Positions 52,876-62,131 of a stretch of DNA of 64,000 nucleotides are shown in pieces. A program made the translations under genes and the position numbers. Where the stretch lies: NCBI GenBank assembly GCA_022818135.1, contig JAFMSR010000002.1:48337706-48401705 (forward strand), read 5' to 3'. Below the pieces are notes generated by a model, which worked only from the letters and a program-made list of their open reading frames with translations, did no database searches and had not been told where the DNA came from. The DNA is from Saxidomus purpurata. Lineage: Eukaryota; Mollusca; Bivalvia; Venerida; Veneridae. The number at the start of each line of letters is the position of its first letter. Within the stretch, counting starts at the first letter, position 1.

Positions 52876-53754
52876 ATTATTACATATCACTACTGACACA
52901 GAGACAATCTTACCTAGCACACTGTACAGACATCATAACATGACACTTCTGACACACAAACAGTCTTACCTGGCACACTGTGCAGACATTATAACATAAC
53001 ACTATTGACATACAGTCTTACCTGGCACACTGTACAGACATTATAACATGACACTACTGACACACAGAGTTTTATCTGGCACACTGCACAGACATTATTA
53101 CCTATCACTACTGACACAGAGACAGTCTTACCTAGCACACTGTACAGACATCATAAAATGACACTTCTGACACACAAACAGTCTTACCTGGCACACTGTG
53201 CAGACATTAAAACATGACACTATTGACATACAGTCTTACCTGGCACACTGTACAGACATTGTTACATGACACTACTGATCCATAGACAGTCTTACCTGAC
53301 AAACTGTACAGACACTATTACCGGAAACACAGACAGTCTTACCTGGCACACAGTTAAGACAGTATTATCACTGACACACAGTCTTACCTGGCAAACAGTG
53401 CATACATTATTACATGACACTTCTGACACACAGATAGTCTTACCTGACATTCTGTACATACATTTTTGCCTGGCACTTCTGACACACAGACAGTCTTACC
53501 TGGCACACTGTACAGACACTTTAACCTGACACTACTGACAAACATAAATCATTACCTGACACTACTGACACAAAGATAGATTAACCTGACACACTGTAAA
53601 TACACTATTGGAAGCGTTTTCCTTCGGCGCCCTGATTATGATAAGCCTACGCGCGCTCCAGGACATATCAGTTGCTCGCTACAGGTTGACCAGTCGACCT
53701 CGCAGTTAAAACATAATCATACCATTCTCACGAAAAATGGAGTGAAATATTTTG

Positions 53755-53985
53755 ATGAAATTTAGGGACATAGAAAATCCAAAATTGTCCAAGATTAATG
53801 GAGTGTGCATTTCAACATTAAAAAAAGAACAAATTATAGACGAGTGTGGCAAGAAAAATGTGGACATTTTGGGAGTGTGTCGGCTTGGGGGGATAAACCC
53901 CGTACAAGAGAATTTGGTGAAACTGCTGCAACACTGCATTGATTGCGGCGGCACTGTAGAACCGCCGGCAAAGAAACAGAAAACG
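53755..53985 (+). CDS. Putative shared exon 1 of the retrotransposon (SAP-like?)
   Basis: ATG at 53755 opens 77 codons ending at AAACG|GTATGT, a strong donor, exactly at a codon boundary. The peptide has ISTLKKEQIIDECGKKNVDI, then RLGG and LVKLLQHC, and a basic PPAKKQK tail. The spacing L-x2-E-x2-D-x-C ... L-V-x-L-L recalls a SAP-type DNA-binding helix pair, and PAKKQK looks like a nuclear signal; both are tentative. Joined to 58059 or to 62132 it stays in frame. Unspliced, it would add 18 residues and stop at 54039. It could also be an independent small gene; no transcript is available. Confidence 0.5.
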
Positions 53986-54320
53986 GTATGTGATCTAATA
54001 AAGTTGGTAGCTTATTTGTGTGGTAAAATGTTTCATTAAAGTGCCTCGGTGGAGGTGTTGTTTTATTTACGATAGTTGTCATGTAGTACATGTAGTCAGG
54101 GATCGTATATACAGATCCGTTAATATAATAAATCCTGATGTAGTTTACAAAGGCATGATATATGCAAAGGCAGGTTCAGTTTATGAGAAAAGAAATAGTT
54201 GCCTATGTAAAGGAACTGTACGGGAGTACCTTGGTATGTTTTTTTAATTATAATTGATTTTGTGATAGATTATCATGGTGCGTAGACGCACATTGGTTAG
54301 CTTCATAATTTATTATTTAC

Positions 54321-54480
54321 AGAAGCCCTCCGTGATCGAGTGGTAATAGAGAGTCGCTTACTTTAAAATCAATGTACTATTAACTTTTCATTAATTTATG
54401 GCCATGAGTTCGAGATTCTTTTGCTGGCCGTGTCATTTAGTGTTAGAGCGTTGACAGTTTTCTTGCGGAGGATAGGGGTT
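54321..54480 (+). mobile_element. Degenerate SINE head
   Basis: CCTCCGTGATCGAGTGGTAA at 54327 and GAGTTCGAGATTC at 54408 resemble A and B boxes of a Ser/Leu-type tRNA SINE with an AT-rich insertion between them. The body and tail are not recognisable. Confidence 0.4.
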
Positions 54481-55555
54481 TGGTACGGTTTGATTGGCGT
54501 AAAACAGATTTACGGACACGTATTACAAACCAACGATCAGGTTTGGAAATGCAATCAACTTGTTGTACGTTTAATTTGGGTTCCGCCCCTTCTGTGTTCT
54601 TGTTGTGTGTGTATTTTTTATATATTGTCATCAGGGAAAACATTTGAAACGTGGTCATTAGTCAATGTTAATATGAAATAGGGAGTAGTCGCGGAGACGT
54701 TAGCATTATAATTGGTTGAAGAAATATTTTAAGGAGTTTTAATGAAATATAATTATTAGTTTGCCCTTTAGCCTGGTGGCGAGGCTTATCAACTGTGTAC
54801 GAGATGAACAGTCGTAGAGTAGACGAAATGAAACTAAAAATTAGTCAATTCAATTTCCTTATAGACCGTGTCATTCGGTTGTATGTATGTTTAGGTTGAC
54901 AGAGTCAATTTGTTTTGATACTTGTCTCAATCTTTAGCATAGGTAAGCTTAGAATTCGATACTTAGATAAGCTGCAATAAGTTAATTAGTTGACAGTAGA
55001 ATTCTTAAAGTGGGCGAATACAAAAATTCGTAGAGCTAACGATTTTAGTAGATTCTGTTTGTTGTTAGACACTTACCACTGAGTTGATTTAAATGTGTTT
55101 TGGAATTTTGACAGAATTTATTATAGAACAGAAATTTATAAAAGCATGGCTATTTCGGAAATTTATGAGGCTTTAATTCGGCAAATAAGAAATGGTTAAT
55201 TACATCTTCGAATTCTTATGTCACTAGCTAAAGCAAAACCAATTATAGTCTACTATACACAAACTGGGAAATTCGTAGTAACATTGTAGCGTGGAAATAT
55301 TTTAAAAATCGCGAAGTTGCCAAATTTAGAAGATTCGAGTTAATATGTGCAAATAAACTCACAAAACTATCTGAAAGTGATGAAAATATATAAAAATGGA
55401 AATAGTTAAGTTGGAGTGCAAATTATGTATGAAACTAGGATTTGAATTAGTAAGGGGAAATAAGAGAACAGAAGTTATGTATGTAATTATGGGCTGACAA
55501 AATGTTTGGATAGGGCCAATACATAGTATTCTTTATTTTTTGCTGGTGTCGGTTT

Positions 55556-56390
55556 GATGAGTACGTTGTATGAAAAGTGGCAATCACTTGTCGGTCGGAT
55601 AAGTTCGTTGTATGGAATGTGGCCATCACTTGTCGGTAGGAAAAGTTCGTTGTATGGAAAGTGGACAGCAATTGTGGGTCGGATGGGTACGTTGTATGGA
55701 AAGTGGCCATCAACGTCGGTCGGATAGGTTCGTTGTATGGAAAGTGGCCATCACTTGTCGGTAGAATAAGTTCGTTGTATGGAAAGTGGCCATCACTTGT
55801 CGGTAGAATAAGTTCGTTGTATGGAAAGTGGCCATCACTTGTCGGTAGAATAAGTTCGTTGTATGGAAAGTGGCCATCACTTGTCGGTAGAATAAGTTCG
55901 TTTGTATGGAAAGTGGCCATCACTTGTCGGTAGAATAAGTTCGTTGTATGGAAAGTGGCCATCAATTGTCGGTAGAATAAGTTCGTTGTATGAAAAGTGG
56001 CCATCACTTGTTGGTCGGATAAGTACGTTGTATGGAAAGTGGCCATCACTTGTCGGTAGAATAAGTTCGTTGTATGAAAAGTGGCCATCACTTGTTGGTC
56101 GGATTAGTACGTTGTAGGGAAAGCGGCCATCAACTGTCGGTCGGATAGGTTCGTTGTTTGGAAAGTGGCCATCAACTGTCGGTCGGATAAGTACGTTGTA
56201 GGGACTGTCGGTCGGATAGGTTCGTTGTTTGGAAAGCGGCCATCAACTGTCGGTCGGATAAGTACGTTGTTTGGAAAGCGGCCATCAACTGTCGGTCGGA
56301 TAAGTACGTTGTTTGGAAAGTGGCCACCAATTGTCGTTCGGATAAGTACTTTGTATGGAAAGTGGCCTTTACTGTTTCTTCTAATGTTCC
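55556..56390. repeat. 42-bp tandem array, about 20 units, open on both strands
   Basis: The unit is GTTCGTTGTATGGAAAGTGG, CCATCACTTGTCGGTAGAAT, AA (42 bp, 14 codons). Since 42 is a multiple of three, the array keeps a 14-residue repeat open on the minus strand (MATFHTTNLFYRQV type, frame 55447-56091) and on the plus strand (LYGKWPSLVGRISS type). The right third uses a variant with GTCGGTCGGATAAG and TTTGGAAAGCGGCC. I do not treat either frame as a gene. Confidence 0.85.
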
Positions 56391-57113
56391 TTTAGTCTCT
56401 AAAATTTAGGTTTAGACTTGATTATGGGCAGTATTCAGTGACATTTTCATGGTAACACAGATGGTAGTCAGTAATCAGTTGTTTTTCTTAAGTTTTCATT
56501 CGGTATAACACGACATTATATTTTTATGGGAAGCAGATCCTAATGACCGAAGATGGAACACATGCATATTTGTGGAATTCTTATGATTTGCGATTTTCTC
56601 TTATTAACACGTACATATGCTGATGTCAGGTGAAAAATCTTTAACTAAAGATTGTAAGTCGTTTAATAATGATATCAACTGCTGTGCGGTAACTACTACC
56701 GGCTAGCATAATAATAATACATGAATATCGCTTTGCGATACAACAGTTGTGATGTTAAGTAGTAGGAATTGCAGCATAATCATTATAATAATATAATAGT
56801 AATCATAAATGAAATAACAATAATAGTAGTAATGTAAGGCGTTATTGGGCCCGGAATCTAACGGGTTCTTTCATATAACACCTATACATTCTTTTTAATG
56901 AATTATTAATTATGGAAAAGGATTAAGCGCATTATCTGCGTGAGTTGAGCAGATCTAAATAATTATGCAATTGGCAATTACAATAATATCTTGGGAATAG
57001 ACAAGTGTGTCTGAAAGGTCATATTGATCATAATAGATAAGATTATGGGTATGCATCTGGTTTTATATTGTGGGAACTGTTTGTATACAGGTTATACATA
57101 GACTAGATAATAG

Positions 57114-57876
57114 TAGAGCTGTCATCGATAGAAGCGATATCGATGTATCATTGATATTTTTTTGTCGATCGATTATCGATTTAAAATTTAAAAAATCGAT
57201 ACTTTCATTAAGTATTAAAAGGTCTAAGAATGACGAAAATTTACTCGAAACATAAACGGAAACAGGTGCCCTGTCAAAAGGACATGTCTAAAACTATGCC
57301 GTCGCTACTTAATCATTAATTTAATGCCCAAATTAATGGACAACTACTATATGGTGGCTGTATTCGAACTTGGAATCCAACAAATTTGTTTGTGTTAAAA
57401 ATGAAATCATTATAATTTATATAAACAAAACAATCAAAATTTGTATATTCTATTTTAAAATAAAAACCCGATAGTACTAAATCAACTGGCCTTTGATCTG
57501 AAGGTCATCATTCATTAATGTCTACATTTTAGTCTGTGCCCATATCTTAGCAACCGGTAAAAATGGCCGACAACATAAAAATTGTTGACAAAAAGAAAGC
57601 AAAAAATGCCAAGCAAAGTCCCGTTTGGGAACATTTTGGGTTCGTTGAAGACAAGAGGTGGTAATATGATCAGAGAAAAACATGCAGAGGACATTTATAA
57701 ACAAAACACAATATGAGTTCATGTACATAAGGTGTTTTTTTACTAAAAACATACAGATATGTATGAAAATGAAATACAGATAAATGATATATTGATATAT
57801 CGGTGAATCGTCGATATTTGTAATCCGATATCGATATATCGACGATATGCCTTTGACTGAATCAATGACAGCTCTA
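57114..57876 (+). mobile_element. hAT transposon, deleted, with perfect 8-bp duplication
   Basis: The ends TAGAGCTGTCAT and ATGACAGCTCTA are inverted copies. Both flanks are GATAATAG (57106-57113 and 57877-57884), the 8-bp duplication typical of hAT. Subterminal zones are rich in TATCGAT motifs. The 763-bp element keeps only the start of its transposase. Confidence 0.85.
57563..57664 (+). pseudogene. hAT transposase N-terminus, BED-finger start, truncated
   Basis: ATG at 57563 opens 33 codons: a lysine-rich start, then SPVWEHFGFVEDKR, stopping at TAA 57662. S-x-V-W-x-H-F-G is the opening of BED zinc fingers in hAT transposases (family knowledge). The cysteine pair and the rest of the finger and catalytic domain are missing, so it cannot act. 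Its presence between hAT-type ends supports the family assignment. Confidence 0.7.
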
Positions 57877-58058
57877 GATAATAGGCGGGATATAGTGTCG
57901 TTTTATCTTTTACAATTTGCTGCTGCATTGGGTATGTGGCAAGTCTAAATATGGAGTGCAAATAAACTGTGTCCGTTTTCTTAAATAATTGACTATCAGT
58001 CTAAGTGGCTAATATAGGGGACACGAGAAGTATATTTTGATGTATTGTTTATTGACAG

Positions 58059-58646
58059 ATGAATTATGATGCGCTGATGACAAAGATAAACGCACTTGAG
58101 AGTCAGCTGGAAGAGAAGCAATCCAGCGATAATATAAGCGAATTTGAAAGATTTAAAAGGGAAACCAAAGAGGCTGCTTCATCGTCAACGGTAAAATACG
58201 ACGAGCTTTTTACCAAACTTATAATATTAGATAATATGGCACGGAAAGTCAACGACAACAAAAAAGAACAAATCTCTATGTTGATATCACGATTTCAAAT
58301 GTACAGGGATCAACCTAAATTTGCGGCCGCTATGGTACTGAAGCTATTAAGTAATAAAGAAGAAGAGATTGTCTTAGAGAAGGAGCAAAAGCTGCTTAAA
58401 TCGTCTGGCATTAATTTAGATTCAGCCAAGGGGGATAACAGACCCGAGCCATTTAATGTTCAGCCATCGTGGCAATGGCCTGGTGGTTCCTTCCCTCAGT
58501 TTCCATTCACATCCCCTGCAGTAAGACATTTTGGTCCAAGAACGCAAAGGCCTCTTGGACGGGCCACAGGGCGCGTTTCCTGTTTTCGATGTCATGGGAT
58601 AGGTCATTTCGTTCGTGATTGTCCACTAAATCAGGACAAAAAGTAA
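58059..58646 (+). CDS. Gag-like protein with CCHC zinc knuckle
   Basis: Starts at an ATG directly after an acceptor-like TTGACAG (58058), with a TGA just upstream in frame. It has 195 codons. Residues 1-70 are predicted coiled-coil (heptad-like, charged: KINALESQLEEKQ). The middle is basic and proline/phenylalanine-rich. At the C-terminus C175-F-R-C178-x4-H183-x4-C188 is a perfect CCHC knuckle, which binds nucleic acid in Gag proteins. If exon 1 is spliced on, the product is about 272 residues. The stop codon overlaps a donor (AAAAA|GTAAGG), so splicing there would remove the stop and fuse Gag to Pol. I regard the Gag call as firm and the splicing as inference. Confidence 0.75.
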   Translation: MNYDALMTKINALESQLEEKQSSDNISEFERFKRETKEAASSSTVKYDELFTKLIILDNMARKVNDNKKEQISMLISRFQMYRDQPKFAAAMVLKLLSNKEEEIVLEKEQKLLKSSGINLDSAKGDNRPEPFNVQPSWQWPGGSFPQFPFTSPAVRHFGPRTQRPLGRATGRVSCFRCHGIGHFVRDCPLNQDKK

Positions 58647-58819
58647 GGCATAAGGAAAAAAAAAAAAAAAAAAAAAGGAAAAAGGAAAGTCAAGATGAAT
58701 AAATATATATAAGACAAGTTACTTTTGTAATGGGCATTTGATTTGTTAACACTTCATGTATGTAGCGTTCCATCCTACAAATACGTAATACCGAATATCA
58801 TTTTTCAGATAACCTTCAG
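58643..58819 (+). other. Putative Gag-Pol intron, 177 bp
   Basis: Donor GTAAGG at 58643 sits inside the last Gag codon plus stop. Acceptor ATAACCTTCAG ends at 58819, with a second AG at 58808 that would hit a stop. The join leaves AA + C = Asn and continues in the Pol frame. It contains an A-rich run (58659-58676) and a T-rich tract. Retention gives Gag alone; removal gives Gag-Pol. Inferred from sequence only. Confidence 0.5.
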
Positions 58820-59237
58820 CCTGAAATCGTGGGAAAGGGAAATCATTTTACCTTTTGAACCAGAATGCCAAAGGGTCAGAGTGCCTCGTTTTATTCAATA
58901 TAGCGGAACGAGGTATACATCTCATTCAAATGCGGCATCTGCGGAAGATGTTTATCAAAGCTATGTAAATCCTGACCTCGCATCCCTTAGATTCACTGAT
59001 AACAGTTACTTCGTTGCTGGTAATATTCATAACAAATTTGACGAATGGGAGAAAATCGTGCAGGCATCAGATCGATCAGTTGAAATATTCTCATGGCTAC
59101 GCGAAGGAATTGACATAAACAAATACATGACTCATTTTACAGGGAAGTTTTGGGGTACAAGATACGATTGCGATTTCCCACCACAAAGATTGTCCAATAA
59201 TGCCAATAAGTGCAAAAAAAATTTACACCGTTCATAA
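58820..59237 (+). CDS. Pol N-terminal segment (before RT)
   Basis: An open frame from the acceptor at 58819 to TAA at 59235-59237, about 138 codons. It has PFEPECQRVRVPRFIQ, then EIFSWLREGIDINKYMTHF and YDCDFPPQRL-NN-NKC. In DIRS/Ngaro-type proteins this region, with a W-L-R-G-I segment and a FPP-NN-C segment, lies just before the reverse transcriptase in the same chain (family knowledge). Here it ends 27 nt after the RT frame opens, so a -1 shift in the A8 run is needed to join them. There is no suitable ATG at its start; the in-frame codons upstream of 58820 may be intron. Confidence 0.6.
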
Positions 59238-61588
59238 ATGATACCTTAAAAGAAAGATTACGCAATGGCTCAGTTATGTGCCTTGGCAAAGTTGGTGTCT
59301 GTAACCCACCTCATATTGTAGCCCCACTTACTGTTGAACCACAAAAGCCAAGGTTGTGCATAAACTTAATGTACCTGAACAATTGGATTCAGGATATCCA
59401 TTTCTCTTTAGACACTTTGAAAGATGTGCCAAGAACGGTTAAAAAGGGGGCATATTTCACAGTGATTGATGACAAGTCGGGTTTCGATAATGTTAAGTTA
59501 TGCGAAACAGCATTTACTCTTGTTGGTTTCCAATGGGCAGGTTTTTACTTTTGTTTCAAGACATTACCTTTTGGTTTTAAACTATCCAGTTTCTTCTATC
59601 ACACTTTGAACTTGCAGCCTACCGTGTACATACGTAAGCAGTTTAATATTCCAGTGTGGTTGTACATTGATGACAGGTTAATTGAACAAGTAAGGCAACG
59701 TCCAGATAATTCAGATTACCAAAACGCTGTATTAGCCAATTATATTGTGTGTGAAATACTCCTGAGATTAGGCTATTGTTTGAATTTGAGCAAGTCGCTG
59801 TTTATCCCAACGCAGACACCCACATTTTTAGGTTTTATCGCCGATTCACAGGAGCAATGTTTTCGTATTACCCCAAGCAAAAAAATAAAATTCATCAATT
59901 TAAGAGAGGATATCCTTAGGAGTAAACAGGTTTCTGTTTTAGACTTACAAAAGTTAGCCGGTCGAGCAATATCTTTTATGTTGGCCGTCCCAGCAGCAAA
60001 ACTGTATACTAGGGAAATTAATAAAGCTATTTCTGTGGGAGTAAAAGGAAATCACTTTGTTCCGCTGGATTCTGAATTATTACAGGAAATTCAATATTGG
60101 CGTTTTTTAGACACGTGGGATGGGAAAACATTATGGAAACAGGAATATCATTTAAAACTAGAAATATTCACGGATGATAGTTTGTACAAATATGGAGGTA
60201 TAGTACATTTAAAGGGAAGCCAGTGCGCAATCTCTGATTACTGGTCTGACGACATGAAGCAATTACCCATTATGGTTTTGGAGGGATATGCATTATTAAG
60301 GGTTTTACAATCAGTCCAACACAACGTCAGTTCATGTCGGGTTGACGCACATGTTGATAATCAGACACTTATCAAGGCCTGGAATAATGAAGGTTGTAAA
60401 AGCAGAGAAATGAATAGTTTGCTAAAACTATTGTTTCAATTTACATTAACACAGGATATTCACTTAAACCTGATATATGTCCCGTCAAAGAACAACTTAG
60501 CAGATCAGCCATCGCGCTCGTACAACAGAGCTGATGCAATGTTAACCAGACGATCATGGAAACTAATACAAAATTATTTTGGCGGCGGCAAGGGACATAC
60601 TTTAGACTTAATGGCTTTAGATTCAAACGCAATGAAAGATAAATCAGGCGGAATATTACGACATTTTACCCCACACCCAACTCCAGGCTCATCTGGAATT
60701 AATTTATTCTGCCAAGAGATCAGCAAAAAGGAAAACTGTTACGTCTTCCCACCATTTAACTTGACTGAACCAACACTGAAATTCATAATAGAGAACAAAT
60801 TAACAGCCACTGTAGTATTATCCATGGGTTATGTAACCCCGTATTGGTTTCCAGATATTTGGCCTTACATTCAAGATGTTTTTCTGGTGGGATGTAAAGG
60901 TGAAAAGGGTGTAATAAATGTCCCCTCAAAAACTGGTTACTGCAATGGTCAATCGGCAATTCATGAACATTTATGGGCGGTGAAGATAGTCAATTACAAC
61001 ACTTGCTGCCTCTCTTGGGGAAAAGTAGTTTTTCGCTATTTTCCGCAGCAAAGAATTCCGTTTCATTTGATTATAATTGGGGATTCGGTGGTGCGTGTCT
61101 TGTTACACAAGGAACAATTTGTAAATCCGATGGTACATGTGTTCTCTCTTGGGGGAGCACGAATCGGTGATTTATTGCATAACATGTCCCAGTTAATAGA
61201 TAAATACAGGCCGAAGTTGTTGTTAATACATGCTGGGGTGAACAACTTGATTAAAGAACACGTGTACACTTGTGAATATGAACAATTATCGATTGCATGT
61301 TCCGAAGTTGACAAATTGGGGTCCTCCCTCTTGGCTGAAGTTAATAGATCAGAAAAGTTGGACATTATTTTGTCATCGGTAATAATGTCAAATAATGACA
61401 TGATTAACGCTAGGGCTAGAATTGTAAATGAACGTTTGTTGTTACTTTGTGAAACCAGAGGCTGGAGATGGTTGGACAATTCAAATATTCGGTCAGAACA
61501 TTTGAGGGACAAAGTACACTTGAACGAAAAAGGAAGCATTGTGTTCGCAGATAACATTATGAGTTGTATAAACGCGACATACAAATAG
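59210..61588 (+). CDS. Pol: reverse transcriptase, RNase H, SGNH hydrolase
   Basis: An open frame of 793 codons. It follows a TAA directly and has no ATG start, so it must be reached by a frameshift from the 58820 frame. RT: motif A VIDDKSGFD (D87-D88), motif B LPFGFKLSS, motif C YIDD (152-155). RNase H: D322 in IFTDDS, E358 in VLEGY, D383 in HVDNQT, D432 in NLADQPS, a full acidic set. C-terminal SGNH/GDSL hydrolase: block I IIIGDSVVR (S626), block II SLGGARI, block III HAGVNN (N678), block V DKVH (D767, H770), all catalytic positions present. SGNH domains are known from Ngaro-type elements. No methyltransferase or integrase is seen. The copy looks intact apart from the frame break at its start. 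Confidence 0.9.
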   Translation: MQKKFTPFINDTLKERLRNGSVMCLGKVGVCNPPHIVAPLTVEPQKPRLCINLMYLNNWIQDIHFSLDTLKDVPRTVKKGAYFTVIDDKSGFDNVKLCETAFTLVGFQWAGFYFCFKTLPFGFKLSSFFYHTLNLQPTVYIRKQFNIPVWLYIDDRLIEQVRQRPDNSDYQNAVLANYIVCEILLRLGYCLNLSKSLFIPTQTPTFLGFIADSQEQCFRITPSKKIKFINLREDILRSKQVSVLDLQKLAGRAISFMLAVPAAKLYTREINKAISVGVKGNHFVPLDSELLQEIQYWRFLDTWDGKTLWKQEYHLKLEIFTDDSLYKYGGIVHLKGSQCAISDYWSDDMKQLPIMVLEGYALLRVLQSVQHNVSSCRVDAHVDNQTLIKAWNNEGCKSREMNSLLKLLFQFTLTQDIHLNLIYVPSKNNLADQPSRSYNRADAMLTRRSWKLIQNYFGGGKGHTLDLMALDSNAMKDKSGGILRHFTPHPTPGSSGINLFCQEISKKENCYVFPPFNLTEPTLKFIIENKLTATVVLSMGYVTPYWFPDIWPYIQDVFLVGCKGEKGVINVPSKTGYCNGQSAIHEHLWAVKIVNYNTCCLSWGKVVFRYFPQQRIPFHLIIIGDSVVRVLLHKEQFVNPMVHVFSLGGARIGDLLHNMSQLIDKYRPKLLLIHAGVNNLIKEHVYTCEYEQLSIACSEVDKLGSSLLAEVNRSEKLDIILSSVIMSNNDMINARARIVNERLLLLCETRGWRWLDNSNIRSEHLRDKVHLNEKGSIVFADNIMSCINATYK
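59216..59222 (+). promoter_or_regulatory. Candidate -1 frameshift site A AAA AAT
   Basis: In the upstream Pol frame the codons read AAA AAT at 59217-59222, preceded by A. A -1 slip on this heptamer moves the ribosome into the RT frame, 13 nt before the upstream frame's stop. An 8-A run is equally prone to sequencing error or mutation: nine A would fuse the frames without any slip. No downstream stem was identified. Confidence 0.45.
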
Positions 61589-62131
61589 GACATTCATGTT
61601 GTCACTTCTCTCATGCTCATTATTCACAGTACATGCATTTTATAGCACATTAATCGAAATGTGCTAGAGATAAGCAATATAGCTTATGTGTGTATACATA
61701 CACCCTCATTGCGCAGATAACATGACATCTGCAGGTAGTTTTCGTTTGCTTTGATGTATTGTTAGTTTAACAAAGTTTTACGATTCGTATGAGACAGAAT
61801 AAGCTCGAGGAATAGTGCCATGTGTTAAGGGAGGACTAATTTCTTAACAATATGTTTTGCGTATCCAATGAATGTGATTTATTATCAATTTATGTGTTTG
61901 TATACATACGTCGTGTTGTCGTATATTGATGTTTTTCTTGCTTATTAAATGAATGCTATGCAGTTTTGTTTTATTTGGTTTTTCTAACAATTCCTAATTA
62001 ATGAATATGGGCTTCCTTGTCGAGATCGAGGTTATTTATGATTCGAGATAATATACATTTATCCATATCACATTGTTATAATGTATAACTAAGATAACTA
62101 GCGAATTAATCTCAAAATAATTTTGTTCCAG
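61589..62131 (+). other. Spacer between Pol and recombinase, ends in an acceptor
   Basis: 543 bp, AT-rich, no frames. It ends TTTTGTTCCAG at 62131, a good 3' splice site that opens the recombinase frame in phase 0. No promoter motif was recognised. Confidence 0.5.

Larger units (their letters stand above)
48958..53608. repeat. 56-bp tandem array (about 3.2 kb net), two insertions
   Basis: The unit is AGTCTTACCTAGCACACTGT, GCAGACATTATTACATGACA, CTATTGACACACAGAC (56 bp). It behaves as two related halves, each starting TTACCTGRCAC. Some 55-60 copies vary at a few positions and length. A Tc1-like element (49654-50435) and another TIR element (52190-52875) interrupt it. On the minus strand almost every unit reads YAG|GTAAGA, a consensus 5' splice site. 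The array lies in the intron upstream of the PDCD2-like exon and stops where the tyrosine-recombinase retrotransposon begins. Confidence 0.85.
53986..58058 (+). other. Putative intron 1 of the retrotransposon
   Basis: Donor GTATGT at 53986; acceptor TTGTTTATTGACAG ends at 58058. It joins phase 0 to phase 0. It holds a SINE-like relic, the 42-bp array and a hAT element (listed separately). The rest (54500-55550, 56400-57100, 57885-58058) is AT-rich with nothing recognised. A longer version of this intron could run to the acceptor at 62131. Confidence 0.5.

Noticed and set aside
48958..53608. CRISPR-like array
   Set aside because: The 56-bp units are directly contiguous with no unique spacers, in a eukaryotic context.
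55447..56091. 215-codon minus-strand repeat protein
   Set aside because: It follows from a 42-bp tandem unit being divisible by three, and the plus strand is equally open. There is no non-repeat domain or splice context to support a gene.
57522..57752. Minus-strand 76-codon frame
   Set aside because: Antisense shadow of the hAT BED-finger start on the plus strand.
60441..61593. Minus-strand frames opposite Pol (63 and 176 codons)
   Set aside because: Shadow frames; the plus-strand RT, RNase H and SGNH motifs account for the region.
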